Shown: piece by piece, positions 24,384-33,962 of the stretch
Layout: each line of letters begins with the position of its first letter
How positions within the stretch are numbered: the stretch's first letter is position 1
Assembly: GCA_963524205.1 (NCBI GenBank)
Contig: CAURED010000003.1
Coordinates: forward strand, 124,001-188,000
DNA from: Aminipila sp963524205
GTDB lineage: Bacteria; Bacillota; Clostridia; Peptostreptococcales; Anaerovoracaceae
Direction of reading: 5' to 3'
DNA length: 64,000 nt
Translations under genes and position numbers: made by a program
Notes under the pieces: generated by a model
Told to the model about the DNA's origin: nothing
The model's database searches: none
The model's input: the letters and a program-made list of their open reading frames with translations, nothing else

Positions 24384-27300
24384 CTATATGTTTACCTTCA
24401 TATCCTGTTCACGGAGAATGTCCTGCCTACGGGCTTTTTTTCTATCGACCATGCTATAGTATACAGGAAGCAGTACCATTGACAATACCGTTGACGAAAT
24501 GACTCCACCTATATTTACCAAAGCCAGGCCTTGCATCATTTGTCCGTCACGTGCCAGTGGAATCATAGCCACTACAGCGGTCAATGCAGTCATTACAATA
24601 GGTCTCATACGGGTTACGCCCGCTTCAATCAGTGCCTTTTCAAGTGGCATTTCCTCCCTATACTGCCTAGCTGTATCAACATACAAGATTCCATGATTTA
24701 CGACATTACCTATCAGCATCAGGAAGCCCAACAGCGAAGTCATGCTTATTGATACATCAAACAGGAACAACAGCAGGAATGAGCCGATCAATGCCAGCGG
24801 TATAGCCGTCATAATCATAAGAGAGAACCGTGGTGATTCAAACTGGGCAGCCATAACTACAAACAAAAGAAATACTGCAGTTGCCATGGCTTTTCCTAAG
24901 GATGCAAATTCTTTACCCATCATGTCATTGATAGAATTGACTCCCATAGCAACACTTCCTGACATATATTTCCCAGCAACTTCCTTATTTAATAATTCTT
25001 TTGTGTCCTTACCTGCTTTATCCGTATAGTCGGCATCGATGGTTACGGTATATTGCTTATCTTCTCTTGTGATGGAACTAGGACTGTCCTCATAGTGAAT
25101 ATCCGCTACATCAGATAATGCTACCGATCCGCCCTTTCCATTGGAAAGGACAATTCCCTGAACCTTATCAAGGGTGTCATATTCGCCATCTGAGAACTCA
25201 ACTTTTACGTCAGTGTCTTCGCCGTTTATTTTCATAGTAGTAGCTTTTACTCCACTAAGCATATTATTTACGGTCTGCCCAATCAGCATGGGCGATAAAC
25301 CTTCAGCCTTAGCCTGTACAGAGTCTACGGATATTTTGACCACTGGTGCAGCATTTTCTAAGCTTGAATGCACCTTGGTCACTTCTGGTCTTGTCTTCAG
25401 CTCTTTAACCACCTTATCTGAAGCCTGCTTTAAATCATCATACTGAGTACTCTTTAAGATCAATTCATATCCATCACTGTTTTGCATCGTTGATGTAGAC
25501 GATCCTACCTTCATGGTAATATTACAGTTTCTTATGCCATTCATAGAAGGTTTCCAAGAATCCATTACTACATTTGAATCTTTTACTTTATCCTTTAAAT
25601 ATGCGGTTAAGGTTGCTCCTGAATTGCCTTCCAGTGAAAGTCCGCTTCCCCCGTAAGTGACCATATAAGAATCTACATTCTTGTCACCCGCTACGACTTT
25701 CTCAACCCCTTTTAATACATCATCCACCTTTTCTATACTCAATCCCGGTCTTGTCTCTATGGATACTGCAACAGTACCATTATCCCCAGCGGGAATAAGT
25801 TCCACAGCCAGCTGTGCAGCTATGGTAAATGAAACTACTAAAATAGCCACCGTAGCAATTAGTGCCGCTTTACGCTTTGGTAAAATAACTCTCATCATTT
25901 TACGATATTGTATCTGTAGAGTTCTTATTGCCTTTTGGGCTGGAGCATTTGTTTTTTCTTGCGGTCTATACATATAATAGCAAAGAGGCACTATACTAAC
26001 CGCAGATACAAATGAAGCAATCATACAAAATACAATAGTAAATCCCAACGGCTTAAACATTTGTCCTGTCAGACCTGATAAAAAAGCTAATGGCAAAAAT
26101 ACAACACAAATTGTTGCTGTAGAAGCAAAAACTGATAAATAAACTGTTTTCGTTCCTTCAATAGCCGCTGTTTTGTAACTTCTGCTCAATAAGCTACCTT
26201 TATTTGCCGCCTCAATATAGCCCGAATCATACTCTTCGTCTGGAATTGAATTAATGGATCTAAAGCAGCTTTCTAACACTACTATAGAGTTGTCTACCAG
26301 CAGTCCTACACCAAGAACCAAAGCCCCCAAGGTAATAGTATTTAATGAAAATCCTAAAAAGTTCATCATAATCAGTGCTGTAAATATGGATATTGGTATA
26401 GATGTCCCTACGATTAGCGAAGCCTTTATATCTCCAAAGAAGAGATAAATAACTATCATAGAAATAATAACCGCTAATATAAGAGTCTCAAATACGGAGT
26501 TTAGGGACTCCATAATATTATCTTTTGTATCATTGACTACGATAATATTCAAGTTTTTATCTGAGTTTTCAAGTTTCTCCACCACTTTACTCACTTCTTT
26601 GGAAACATCCACTGCACTGCTGCTCTGCTGTTTTTTAATGTCTAAGGAAATGGTATCCTTTCCGTTATATCGGCTTATACTGCTTTGATCGTCAAAGGCC
26701 TCATAAACGGTTGCAACATCTTGCAGCTGCACCACACTTCCATTTGGTACATTTATGGGAATCCCACTGAGACTTTCTATATCATCATAATCTGCCCCTG
26801 TTGTAACCGAATATTTCATATCTCCGGCTTTAGTGCTTCCTGCGGGATAAGAGAAATCACCATTTGCAATTGCCTGAGAAACATCACTCATTTTTATGCC
26901 ATATTGGTTTAATTTTTCTGAATTTATCTCAATTTTTATGTAAGAAGCCTGCCCCCCTGAAACATCCACGCTGGCTACCGAACTGATTTTCTCAAATTCT
27001 GGTACAACCTTTTTATCTACATAATCATATAGATTAGACTGTGCTTTATTGCTGACAGACATGGTAACAACTGCTGTATCACTGAGATTAATCTCCATGA
27101 TATTAGGAGTCTTCGCATCATCCGGTAACTCATCCGCAAGCCCATCCATTTTCTTTTTTAAATCGATATAAGCTTCATCCATATCCGTGCCATATTCGTA
27201 CTGGATCATTACCATTGAACTGTTTTCATTAGAAGTTGAGGTTACTTTATCCAATCCGCTTAACGTGTCTACCGCATCCTCTATAGGCTGTGATACTAAT

Positions 27301-27482
27301 TCATCTATATCTTCAGGACTTGCACCTGCATAAATCGTACTTATAAGCATTATCGGCATATTCATTTCTGGATTTTCCTCTAATGTACTGCTGGCCACCG
27401 AAGATAGTCCGAATACTACCAAGCACAGTACGCATAGGACTGCTGTTACTGGTCTTTTTAATACAAATTTAGTTAACCCCAT
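24384..27482 (-). CDS. RND-family efflux pump (AcrB/MexB-like)
   Basis: The 1032-residue protein has the full RND layout: helix 1 (KFVLKRPVTAVLCVLCLVVF), a first periplasmic-type loop (about 35-330), helices 2-6 with GALVLGVGLLVDNSIVVLES carrying the proton-relay Asp residues, helix 7 near 530, a second large loop, and five C-terminal helices with GNVVNHGILYVDTARQYREE. It is a proton-driven exporter of drugs or lipids. It overlaps the fusion-protein gene by 14 bases and has GAGGGGG about 9 bases upstream. Typical length and no damage. Confidence 0.93.
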   Translation of the reverse strand: MGLTKFVLKRPVTAVLCVLCLVVFGLSSVASSTLEENPEMNMPIMLISTIYAGASPEDIDELVSQPIEDAVDTLSGLDKVTSTSNENSSMVMIQYEYGTDMDEAYIDLKKKMDGLADELPDDAKTPNIMEINLSDTAVVTMSVSNKAQSNLYDYVDKKVVPEFEKISSVASVDVSGGQASYIKIEINSEKLNQYGIKMSDVSQAIANGDFSYPAGSTKAGDMKYSVTTGADYDDIESLSGIPINVPNGSVVQLQDVATVYEAFDDQSSISRYNGKDTISLDIKKQQSSSAVDVSKEVSKVVEKLENSDKNLNIIVVNDTKDNIMESLNSVFETLILAVIISMIVIYLFFGDIKASLIVGTSIPISIFTALIMMNFLGFSLNTITLGALVLGVGLLVDNSIVVLESCFRSINSIPDEEYDSGYIEAANKGSLLSRSYKTAAIEGTKTVYLSVFASTATICVVFLPLAFLSGLTGQMFKPLGFTIVFCMIASFVSAVSIVPLCYYMYRPQEKTNAPAQKAIRTLQIQYRKMMRVILPKRKAALIATVAILVVSFTIAAQLAVELIPAGDNGTVAVSIETRPGLSIEKVDDVLKGVEKVVAGDKNVDSYMVTYGGSGLSLEGNSGATLTAYLKDKVKDSNVVMDSWKPSMNGIRNCNITMKVGSSTSTMQNSDGYELILKSTQYDDLKQASDKVVKELKTRPEVTKVHSSLENAAPVVKISVDSVQAKAEGLSPMLIGQTVNNMLSGVKATTMKINGEDTDVKVEFSDGEYDTLDKVQGIVLSNGKGGSVALSDVADIHYEDSPSSITREDKQYTVTIDADYTDKAGKDTKELLNKEVAGKYMSGSVAMGVNSINDMMGKEFASLGKAMATAVFLLFVVMAAQFESPRFSLMIMTAIPLALIGSFLLLFLFDVSISMTSLLGFLMLIGNVVNHGILYVDTARQYREEMPLEKALIEAGVTRMRPIVMTALTAVVAMIPLARDGQMMQGLALVNIGGVISSTVLSMVLLPVYYSMVDRKKARRQDILREQDMKVNI

Positions 27483-28536
27483 TTACAGATGCCCCCTCAT
27501 AAAGTTCAGAACTCCATGTTGCTATAACCTGATCAGAATTACTTAAACCAGTAACAACCTCTATATTTTTATCATCTGATATTCCGGCTTCAATAAATAC
27601 CTTGTGTGCTTTTCCCTTTTCATATGTATAAACAAGCGCCTTGCCATTTTCATAATAAACAGCGCTGGCAGGTATAATCATAACATTTTCTACCTTATCT
27701 GAAGTTACATAAACCTTTGCAGATGTTCCTGTAGCTAAAGCAACTTTTGGATCAAGTGTTGCTTTTACTTTAAATAAACCAGAAGTCTCATCTACCATAG
27801 TGCTAATTTCACTGATAATTCCTTCATATTTAGTGCCACTCTTCTCTAATATCAGCTTATCCCCTACCTGCATCTTTTTTGTAATTCTTTCGGTGGCATC
27901 AAAAGTTACAATTTTTTCACTGCCACCAGATATAACACAAAGTTTTGTCTGTGGGCTAACATTATCATAAACCTCTACATCGCATGATTCTACCAAGCCA
28001 CTGGTTGAAGCTGCAATTGTGCTGTAACCTGATTGGTTGTTATAGTCATTAACTGCAGATTCATAAGACAACTGCGCTCTAGATAATGCATTTTTACCAT
28101 CTTCATAACTTTGAGTGGAAATATCTCCACTTGCATAAAGTGCTTCTGCCCGTTCCATGGCAGTCTTTGCATCTGATAAGGTTACCTGCTGGGTCTGCAT
28201 ACTAATTCTTGTTGACTCTAACTGTTTATTTTCAATAGTGCATATCACCTGTCCTGCTGAAACAGTTTGACCGGCTTTAACCTTTACACTAGTCACTCCT
28301 CCTGAAATATCAGGGTAAACCTCTTCCACTTTAGAAGGTTCTACTGTTCCTATAAGCGAACTTGTGAGTTCTATATTGCCCGTCTTAGGTTTTACAACCT
28401 CCACTGTTGGAGGTGTAGCTTCTTCATACGCTGACTGCCTTCCATCAAGTATTCTAGGCACAATTGCTATAGCAAGCACAATTATTACTACAGCAATAAT
28501 TATTATTTTCATCTTGCCTTTTAATTTACCTTTCAT
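27469..28536 (-). CDS. RND membrane-fusion protein (AcrA-like)
   Basis: About 355 residues: a basic N terminus and membrane anchor (about 5-25), lipoyl half one (EVYPDISGGVTSVKVKAGQT), a coiled-coil hairpin (about 105-165), lipoyl half two (SGLVESCDVEVYDNVSP), a beta barrel and a membrane-proximal domain with IPASAVYYENGKALVYTYE. It joins the RND pump encoded directly after it. The ATG at 28536 is preferred because GGGAG stands 5 bases before it; a start at 28551 would overlap that site. A likely promoter (TTGTAT at 28686-28681, CATAAT at 28662-28657) lies about 120 bases upstream. Confidence 0.9.
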   Translation of the reverse strand: MKGKLKGKMKIIIIAVVIIVLAIAIVPRILDGRQSAYEEATPPTVEVVKPKTGNIELTSSLIGTVEPSKVEEVYPDISGGVTSVKVKAGQTVSAGQVICTIENKQLESTRISMQTQQVTLSDAKTAMERAEALYASGDISTQSYEDGKNALSRAQLSYESAVNDYNNQSGYSTIAASTSGLVESCDVEVYDNVSPQTKLCVISGGSEKIVTFDATERITKKMQVGDKLILEKSGTKYEGIISEISTMVDETSGLFKVKATLDPKVALATGTSAKVYVTSDKVENVMIIPASAVYYENGKALVYTYEKGKAHKVFIEAGISDDKNIEVVTGLSNSDQVIATWSSELYEGASVNGVN

Positions 28537-28708
28537 ATATACTCCCTTCATTATTACTTTTGCAATTTCTTTTTCTATAGTTTTTGTTTATTAGAGTGGC
28601 AGCCAAAACTTTAACGAAATTGAGCTTTGTATTTTAGCGGGTAAACTTTATTACAAATTATGGTCTTGAATCTGCCACATATACAACAATAAAGTATGAT
28701 TAGAAACT

Positions 28709-28778
28709 GAATATAAACAAATTGGTAAATTTTAATAATTTATTTATTGTTCATGTAAATTTGTTTATATTCATGTAA
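28709..28778. promoter_or_regulatory. Operator region between RND operon and histidine kinase
   Basis: Two direct repeats TTCATGTAA begin at 28750 and 28770, exactly 20 bases apart, the two-turn spacing used by OmpR-type regulators. A 15-bp inverted repeat (28709-28723 with 28758-28772, GAATATAAACAAATT) encloses them. The region lies between divergent genes and next to the -35 of the efflux operon, so it is a candidate site for the response regulator encoded at 31473. Confidence 0.5.
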
Positions 28779-28828
28779 TAAAGCTATGGTAAAATATTAT
28801 TAATCTATAGTTAAGGGTGGTGTATATA

Positions 28829-29902
28829 TTGAAATTAAACTTTTGGACAAGAATTTGGGTTAAAATTTGCTCTAAAATGGGCAAAAAAGCTTTGGCTCTT
28901 ATGTTGTCTTTTATTGTTTTTATAATTTTATTCTTAACAATGAGTATTGTAGGATTTACTATTTTTTTAATGTTCGAACATGGCATTTTACATGAAATAA
29001 CTGAACCCACCATCTTAGGCCCAATAATAGTTCTGATAATAAGCAGTACTGTTGTGGGGACTACATTAACGGCTATCCTAAGTCGAATACCTTTAAAACC
29101 CATACGGAAAGTTGTGCATGCCTGCAATAAAGTAGCAGAAGGGGATTTTAATGTTCGGCTTCCAGTATCCGCTATTGATGAATTTAATGGTTTTTCTAGA
29201 AGTTTTAATCGTATGGCAGAAGAACTTGGCAGCCTGGAGATGCTTCGTTCTGACTTTGTCAATAATTTTTCCCATGAATTTAAAACACCTATAGTCTCTC
29301 TTCGTGGATTTGCTAAAATATTAAAAAGCCCTGATTTATCAGAGGAAGAACGAAATGAATATTTAGATATTATTATCAGCGAATCAGACAGATTAACTGA
29401 GCTTGCAACCAACGTGCTAACACTGACAGCTATAGAAAATCTTAACATTATTTCTTCAAAATCAGAATTTGATTTATCAGAACAAATTCGCCGAAGCGTC
29501 TTAATGCTTGAATCCAAATGGTCTAATAAAAATCTAGAACTGATTATAGATATGGATGACATTTCTTACCTTGGAAATGAAGATCTTTTAACCCAGGTAT
29601 GGATTAATCTTATAGACAATGCTATCAAGTTTTCTCCAAATAACAGTAAGGTTAAAATTAAACTTAAAACATGTGAGAAAGATGTACTCTTTAAAGTTAT
29701 GGATAATGGTTATGGCATAGATGAAGAAAATCAAAAACATATTTTTGACAAGTTCTATCAGGGTGATAAATCTCATTCAATAGAGGGTAATGGTTTAGGC
29801 CTGGCTATTGTCAATAAAATTGTTAAACTCCATGGTGGTAAAATTATAATAGAAAGCGAAGCTGGAGTTGGCACCGTGTTTACAGTAACGCTTCCTCTTT
29901 AA
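28829..29902 (+). CDS. Membrane sensor histidine kinase
   Basis: About 357 residues: two membrane helices (about 20-50 and 60-85) with a very short outer loop, a HAMP linker (about 85-135), HisKA with the phospho-His at about 149 in NNFSHEFKTPIVSLRGFAKIL, and a HATPase domain with N-box NLIDNAIKFSPNN, G1 DNGYGIDEENQ and G2 GNGLGLAIVNKI. The small outer loop suggests sensing inside the membrane. The start is taken as TTG at 28829 because AGGGTGG stands 8 bases upstream; GTG at 28817 has no site. Its probable partner is the response regulator at 31473, on the far side of the TolC-like gene. Confidence 0.88.
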   Translation: MKLNFWTRIWVKICSKMGKKALALMLSFIVFIILFLTMSIVGFTIFLMFEHGILHEITEPTILGPIIVLIISSTVVGTTLTAILSRIPLKPIRKVVHACNKVAEGDFNVRLPVSAIDEFNGFSRSFNRMAEELGSLEMLRSDFVNNFSHEFKTPIVSLRGFAKILKSPDLSEEERNEYLDIIISESDRLTELATNVLTLTAIENLNIISSKSEFDLSEQIRRSVLMLESKWSNKNLELIIDMDDISYLGNEDLLTQVWINLIDNAIKFSPNNSKVKIKLKTCEKDVLFKVMDNGYGIDEENQKHIFDKFYQGDKSHSIEGNGLGLAIVNKIVKLHGGKIIIESEAGVGTVFTVTLPL

Positions 29903-29941
29903 GGATAGCAGATACTTGCATAAGGATGGTGAAAATAGAAA

Positions 29942-29976
29942 GTGGACAACCAAGCCAATAACGGCGAGGTTGCCCA
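29942..29976 (-). terminator. Hairpin after the TolC-like gene
   Basis: GTGGaCAACC and GGTTGcCCAC pair with one mismatch across a 16-base loop; on the minus strand TTTCTATTTTC follows. It lies between two converging genes and could serve both. Confidence 0.55.
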
Positions 29977-30022
29977 CACTTACATAATAATCAAGATTAG
30001 TTTTAGCAGATCCTACTGTATT

Positions 30023-31237
30023 CTATAAATTTGCTGCTACAGTCCCAACTCCCATGGATAAGTTATAAGTCTCTACTGCAAGTTTAAAAGAAAGCAATGC
30101 ATTTGCCTGATTTAACTTTGCATTATTTAAAGCAAGCTGTGCCTGCTGAACATCAGAAATAGTCACCATTCCCAAATTATACTTTCTATTTGTCGTATTC
30201 AATGTATCCTCTGCTCTCTTTAAAGTACCTTTCCCTGTCTGAACAGAATTATAGGCATCCATCATGGAATCATATTTCTTTCTTACATCAAGCTCTATAT
30301 CTGTAGGCTTGTTTTGATTAGCGATTTCAGCATTTAAAAGTAGTGTTTTAGCACTTATGTATTTAGAGGAACTGGAAGGATATGCCTTGTAGCTGTTGAG
30401 ATTTAATTGTGAAATCTTAACATTGTAAGCTACTTCTTTCATTTCAATTCTATTCTTTAAAGCAGATGCAATTGCGTCTGTCAAACTTGTTTTTGGTAAT
30501 TCAATCTCCTGTATTTGGTCAGTCAGAACCACCTCCTGAGAAATATCATATCCTAAATACGAATTAAAGCTTAACCTTAGTTGCTGCAAGCTGTTTTGAG
30601 TTGCTTCTAACTGAGTTTGAGCATCTTTTTTATCTTTTTCAGCATTGTCTACGTCACTTTTAGATACAATTCCAACCTTATATTTTCTCTTAGTAGTTTC
30701 TAAAAAGTCTTTCTTTAGTTGTAAACTTTCTTTAGCAATTCCCACCTGAGTTTCTGTATTCTTTAATGTATAATACTTCTGAAAAGCCTCCTGCTTCATT
30801 GCATTTACCCTTGCTTGGTTATTCGACTCAAGCATTAAATTTGCAAAATCACGTCTTTCCTGAGCTACTAATTTATTGGAAGAATCATATCCAGCAATAA
30901 TAGCATCTGATTTTTCCATTTTACTAAAACTACTTGCCGTTTCGCTGTAGCCTTTAGCCACACTTTGATCCGTTTGTTTTTGTAATTTAATAACTTCCAT
31001 AGTCTTACTGCCTTCCAATTTTTTATAGGCATCATCTAGGGACAAGTTTACTTTTTCCAGCTTTATTGCTGGCTGAGTTGTTTCAACTGGTGCTATTGCG
31101 CTTCCCGTCGTCGCACTTTGTGTAGTTAAGTCTTCTACCTTTACACTATCAGTTGTTGCAGCCGAAGACAGTATAGGGACAGACATTGTTGATACCATAC
31201 ATACTGATAAAATCCACATAACATACTTTTTCTTCAT
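30023..31237 (-). CDS. TolC-like outer efflux family protein
   Basis: The 404-residue product has a clear signal peptide (MKKKYVMWILSVCMVSTMSVPILSSAA) and then two repeated helical segments typical of the TolC/OEP family. Each has long coiled-coil helices and the KYKVGIVSKSDVDNAEKDKKDAQ / KYNLGMVTISDVQQAQLALN pair, the most conserved part of the family. In diderms TolC forms the outer-membrane channel; here it accompanies an RND pump and a fusion protein in what otherwise looks like a monoderm genome. Whether it builds a cell-wall-spanning conduit is unknown. It is transcribed away from the response regulator gene. Confidence 0.85.
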   Translation of the reverse strand: MKKKYVMWILSVCMVSTMSVPILSSAATTDSVKVEDLTTQSATTGSAIAPVETTQPAIKLEKVNLSLDDAYKKLEGSKTMEVIKLQKQTDQSVAKGYSETASSFSKMEKSDAIIAGYDSSNKLVAQERRDFANLMLESNNQARVNAMKQEAFQKYYTLKNTETQVGIAKESLQLKKDFLETTKRKYKVGIVSKSDVDNAEKDKKDAQTQLEATQNSLQQLRLSFNSYLGYDISQEVVLTDQIQEIELPKTSLTDAIASALKNRIEMKEVAYNVKISQLNLNSYKAYPSSSSKYISAKTLLLNAEIANQNKPTDIELDVRKKYDSMMDAYNSVQTGKGTLKRAEDTLNTTNRKYNLGMVTISDVQQAQLALNNAKLNQANALLSFKLAVETYNLSMGVGTVAANL

Positions 31238-31329
31238 TGTTGATTTCTCCTTTTTACTTGTAGAATTTTTAGATAAAGGAGCAAAAGCTTGCCCACTAAA
31301 TTACTTTCAATATGTGGTATTGTATAAAA

Positions 31330-31382
31330 GAAAGATTAACTGAAGATAAATTTTCCAAAAGTTTATCTTCAATTAATCTTTC
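31330..31382. repeat. 21-bp inverted repeat between TolC-like gene and response regulator
   Basis: Positions 31330-31350 and 31362-31382 are inverted copies with one mismatch (a G-U pair in the minus-strand RNA) and an 11-base centre. Each arm holds two related blocks, GAAAGATTAA and GAAGATAAA. Lying 93 bases before the TolC-like gene and 90 before the regulator gene, it may be an operator for OmpR-type binding or a leader hairpin. A candidate regulator promoter is TTGATA (31407-31412) / TATTGT (31430-31435). Confidence 0.6.
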
Positions 31383-31472
31383 ACATTTATGCTAATAGAA
31401 AAATATTTGATAATATTGATTGGTAATATTATTGTTTTATTGTAAAATTGTAATGGTACAGGAGGTAAAATA

Positions 31473-32147
31473 ATGTTTCGAATATTAATAGTAGAAGATG
31501 ATACAAACACAAGAAAATTAATGAAAGCTGTTTTATCCACTAATGGTTATATGACATTTACTGCCTCTGACGGACTTGAAGCATTAGAAGTTCTAGATAT
31601 AGAGCATATCGATTTAATTATTCTGGATGTTATGATGCCTAAGATGGATGGCTATGAGCTTACAGAAGAGCTGAGGACTTCTGGTTATCAATTACCTATT
31701 TTAATGGTAACGGCCAAACAACTGCCTGCTGACAAAAGAAAGGGTTTTATAGTAGGTACAGATGATTATATGACAAAACCAGTAGACGAAGAGGAAATGC
31801 TTCTAAGAATTAAAGCCCTTTTACGACGGGCGCAGATTGTAAATGACCATAAACTTATTATTGGAGAAGTTGTATTAGACTATGACGCTTTAACCGTATC
31901 ACGAGGCGGCGAAAATCAGACATTACCACAAAAGGAATTTTATTTATTATATAAATTACTAGCTTATCCTAATAAAATATTTACCCGTATTCAACTGATG
32001 GATGAAATATGGGGTATGGAATCAGAATCAACAGATTATACAGTAAATGTCCATATAAACAGGTTGAGGAAAAGGTTTGAAAATTATCCTGAATTTACCA
32101 TTGAGACTGTACGAGGACTTGGTTATAAAATCGTAAAAAACGTATAA
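31473..32147 (+). CDS. OmpR/PhoB-family response regulator
   Basis: The 224-residue regulator has a receiver domain with the acid pair in VEDD, phospho-Asp52 in LIILDVMMPKMDGYE, and the conserved Lys in MTKPVDEEEM, followed by an OmpR winged helix (about 130-222) with TLPQKEFYLLYKLLAYPNKI and RGLGYKI at the end. A near-perfect site AGGAGG precedes the ATG. It is the likely partner of the kinase at 28829 and, given the setting, of the surrounding RND/TolC efflux genes. Confidence 0.9.
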   Translation: MFRILIVEDDTNTRKLMKAVLSTNGYMTFTASDGLEALEVLDIEHIDLIILDVMMPKMDGYELTEELRTSGYQLPILMVTAKQLPADKRKGFIVGTDDYMTKPVDEEEMLLRIKALLRRAQIVNDHKLIIGEVVLDYDALTVSRGGENQTLPQKEFYLLYKLLAYPNKIFTRIQLMDEIWGMESESTDYTVNVHINRLRKRFENYPEFTIETVRGLGYKIVKNV

Positions 32148-32152
32148 ATATA

Positions 32153-32434
32153 CTATACAATTTCACGATTAACAGAAACTACTTCCGCCTCAGTATTACC
32201 CTCTATAAAGTTTAGGACATTATCCAAAATACTGTTTGCATGAGCTGTTTCATCTGTTACGCAGGATATTCCTATAACAATTGCTTGATGCATATCCTGC
32301 TTATCCACCTCTGCTATTGATATGTTAAATTTGTTTCCTGCCTTTGCGCATATACTTTTCACAACCATGCGTTTTTCCTTTAGGGAATGTACCCATGGAG
32401 CATGCAGTTCTATTATCATGGTTCCTATAATCAT
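32153..32434 (-). CDS. DUF503 (YlxP-like) protein
   Basis: A 93-residue protein with the DUF503 pattern: an N-terminal strand IIGTMIIELHAPWVHSLKEKRMVVKSI, FNISIAEVDKQDMHQ and IGISCVTDETAHANSILDNVL. The fold is ferredoxin-like. YlxP sits in the ribosome-assembly cluster of Bacillus, but the exact role is unsettled. Here it stands after the purine operon on the same strand, 169 bases from purD with a hairpin between, so it is probably transcribed separately. GGAGG lies about 10 bases before the ATG. Confidence 0.85.
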   Translation of the reverse strand: MIIGTMIIELHAPWVHSLKEKRMVVKSICAKAGNKFNISIAEVDKQDMHQAIVIGISCVTDETAHANSILDNVLNFIEGNTEAEVVSVNREIV

Positions 32435-32526
32435 AAAGTAATATCCTCCGTTTGTTTCAATATATTATATGTCAATCTTTATCATTCTATCATAGATTTC
32501 CAGTTATTTTATTATATACAACAGAA

Positions 32527-32560
32527 GCCGCACTAGCAATTATTTAACTGCCAGTGCGAC
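32527..32560 (-). terminator. Terminator of the purine operon
   Basis: CGCACT (32529-32534) and AGTGCG (32553-32558), extended inside by GCA/TGC across a mismatch, form a GC-rich stem 45 bases after purD. The T-run on the minus strand is weak (TTCTGTTGTATA), so ending may be partial. Confidence 0.6.
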
Positions 32561-32603
32561 ATCAAAATCGAAATTTTTCACTATCCTAATTAAATTCAAT
32601 TTT

Positions 32604-33917
32604 TTATTTTCTTACAATCAGCCCAATATCGTTTCTATATTGCATTCCATCGAAACTAATTCTCTTTACATTATCAAAAGCTTTCTCTCTAGCCTGTTCG
32701 TGGGTATCTCCTAAAACAGCAACGCCTAGAACTCTGCCTCCATCAGTAACTACAACATTTTCATTTTCAGTTATGATTCCGCAGCCGTTGTCACCCATAT
32801 GCACCGTTCTTTCTTCTGACTTTGTTCCAGCATGAAATACCATTACATCCTTATCCACTCGGTTAAGTCCGTGAATAATTTTTCCCTTTTCATAATCCCC
32901 TGGATATCCTCCTGAAGCAAGAACAACACACACTGCTTTCTGATCACTCCACTTTATGTTTACGTCATTAAGCTTATTGTCAACTACAGCATTAAATATG
33001 TCAAATAGGTCTGTTTCTAATCGAAGCAATACCGACTGAGTTTCAGGATCTCCAAAACGATTATTGAATTCTATAACCTTTGGCCCGTTTTCGCCAATCA
33101 TCAGACCAATAAACAACACTCCTCTAAAATCCAGACTATCTTTCTGGAAACCTTCCAGCGTAGGATTTAAAATTTCAGTACGGATTCTTTCTTCCAGGTC
33201 TTTATTAAAAACCAGACTTGGCGAATAAGTCCCCATACCTCCTGTATTAGGTCCCTTGTCTCCGTCAAAAATTCTCTTATAATCCTGTGCAGATTCCATA
33301 GGAATGATCGTATGTTCATCTACAAAGCAAAGCATGGAAGCCTCAATTCCAGTAAGGTATTCTTCAACGACAATTTTGTCTCCTGCAGAACCAAATACCT
33401 TTTCTCCCATCATTTCTTCAATAGCTTTAACTGCTTCCTCTTCATTCTCTGCTATTACAACACCTTTTCCTGCAGCAAGCCCGTCAGCTTTTATTACCAT
33501 AGGATAGCCATAAATTCCAACTGATTTCAATATTTCCTCTTTATCCGTAAACTCTTTGTATCCTGCGGTTGGAATGTTATGTCTGTCAAGAAAGGCTTTA
33601 GTAAAGGCCTTGCTGGCTTCTAACTGAGCACATTTCTTATTTGGTCCAAAGGTTTTGACTCCTGCTTTTTCAAGTTCATCCACAATGCCCATAGCTAAAG
33701 GAACTTCAGGCCCTATAACAGCCAGATCTATCTCAGATTCCTTTGCAAATTTACATATCCCATCTATATCTTCTGCTTTTACAGCTATACACTCTGCAAC
33801 GTCTGCAATGCCTGCATTACCAGGTGCGCAATAGATTTTATCTACTTTAGGACTTTGTGTCAGCTTCCATGCAATAGCATGTTCACGGCCGCCACCGCCC
33901 ACTATAAGTACCTTCAT
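32604..33917 (-). CDS. purD: Phosphoribosylamine-glycine ligase
   Basis: A 437-residue ATP-grasp enzyme for step two of purine synthesis, joining glycine to phosphoribosylamine. The N-terminal GGGGREHAIAWKL, the ATP-grasp segment MVIKADGLAAGKGVVIAE, metal-binding EFNNRFGDPETQ and a C-terminal domain ending in GLIVRK are all present. Last gene of the operon, 45 bases after purH, with GAGAGGG as ribosome site. Full family length. Confidence 0.96.
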   Translation of the reverse strand: MKVLIVGGGGREHAIAWKLTQSPKVDKIYCAPGNAGIADVAECIAVKAEDIDGICKFAKESEIDLAVIGPEVPLAMGIVDELEKAGVKTFGPNKKCAQLEASKAFTKAFLDRHNIPTAGYKEFTDKEEILKSVGIYGYPMVIKADGLAAGKGVVIAENEEEAVKAIEEMMGEKVFGSAGDKIVVEEYLTGIEASMLCFVDEHTIIPMESAQDYKRIFDGDKGPNTGGMGTYSPSLVFNKDLEERIRTEILNPTLEGFQKDSLDFRGVLFIGLMIGENGPKVIEFNNRFGDPETQSVLLRLETDLFDIFNAVVDNKLNDVNIKWSDQKAVCVVLASGGYPGDYEKGKIIHGLNRVDKDVMVFHAGTKSEERTVHMGDNGCGIITENENVVVTDGGRVLGVAVLGDTHEQAREKAFDNVKRISFDGMQYRNDIGLIVRK

Positions 33918-33962
33918 AACAAATCCCTCTCATAAATCAAATTTACTTCGCGCTATAACTTT

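Noticed and set aside
28771..29562. Long minus-strand open frame of 263 codons inside the histidine kinase gene
   Set aside because: It is antisense to a clear kinase with all motifs, gives a Ser/Leu/Ile-rich low-complexity product and has no ribosome site.
31330..31382. Inverted repeats at 31330 and 12906 as ends of insertion elements
   Set aside because: Both have only short loops (11 and 7 bases), no transposase and no target duplications; they are hairpins or operators.
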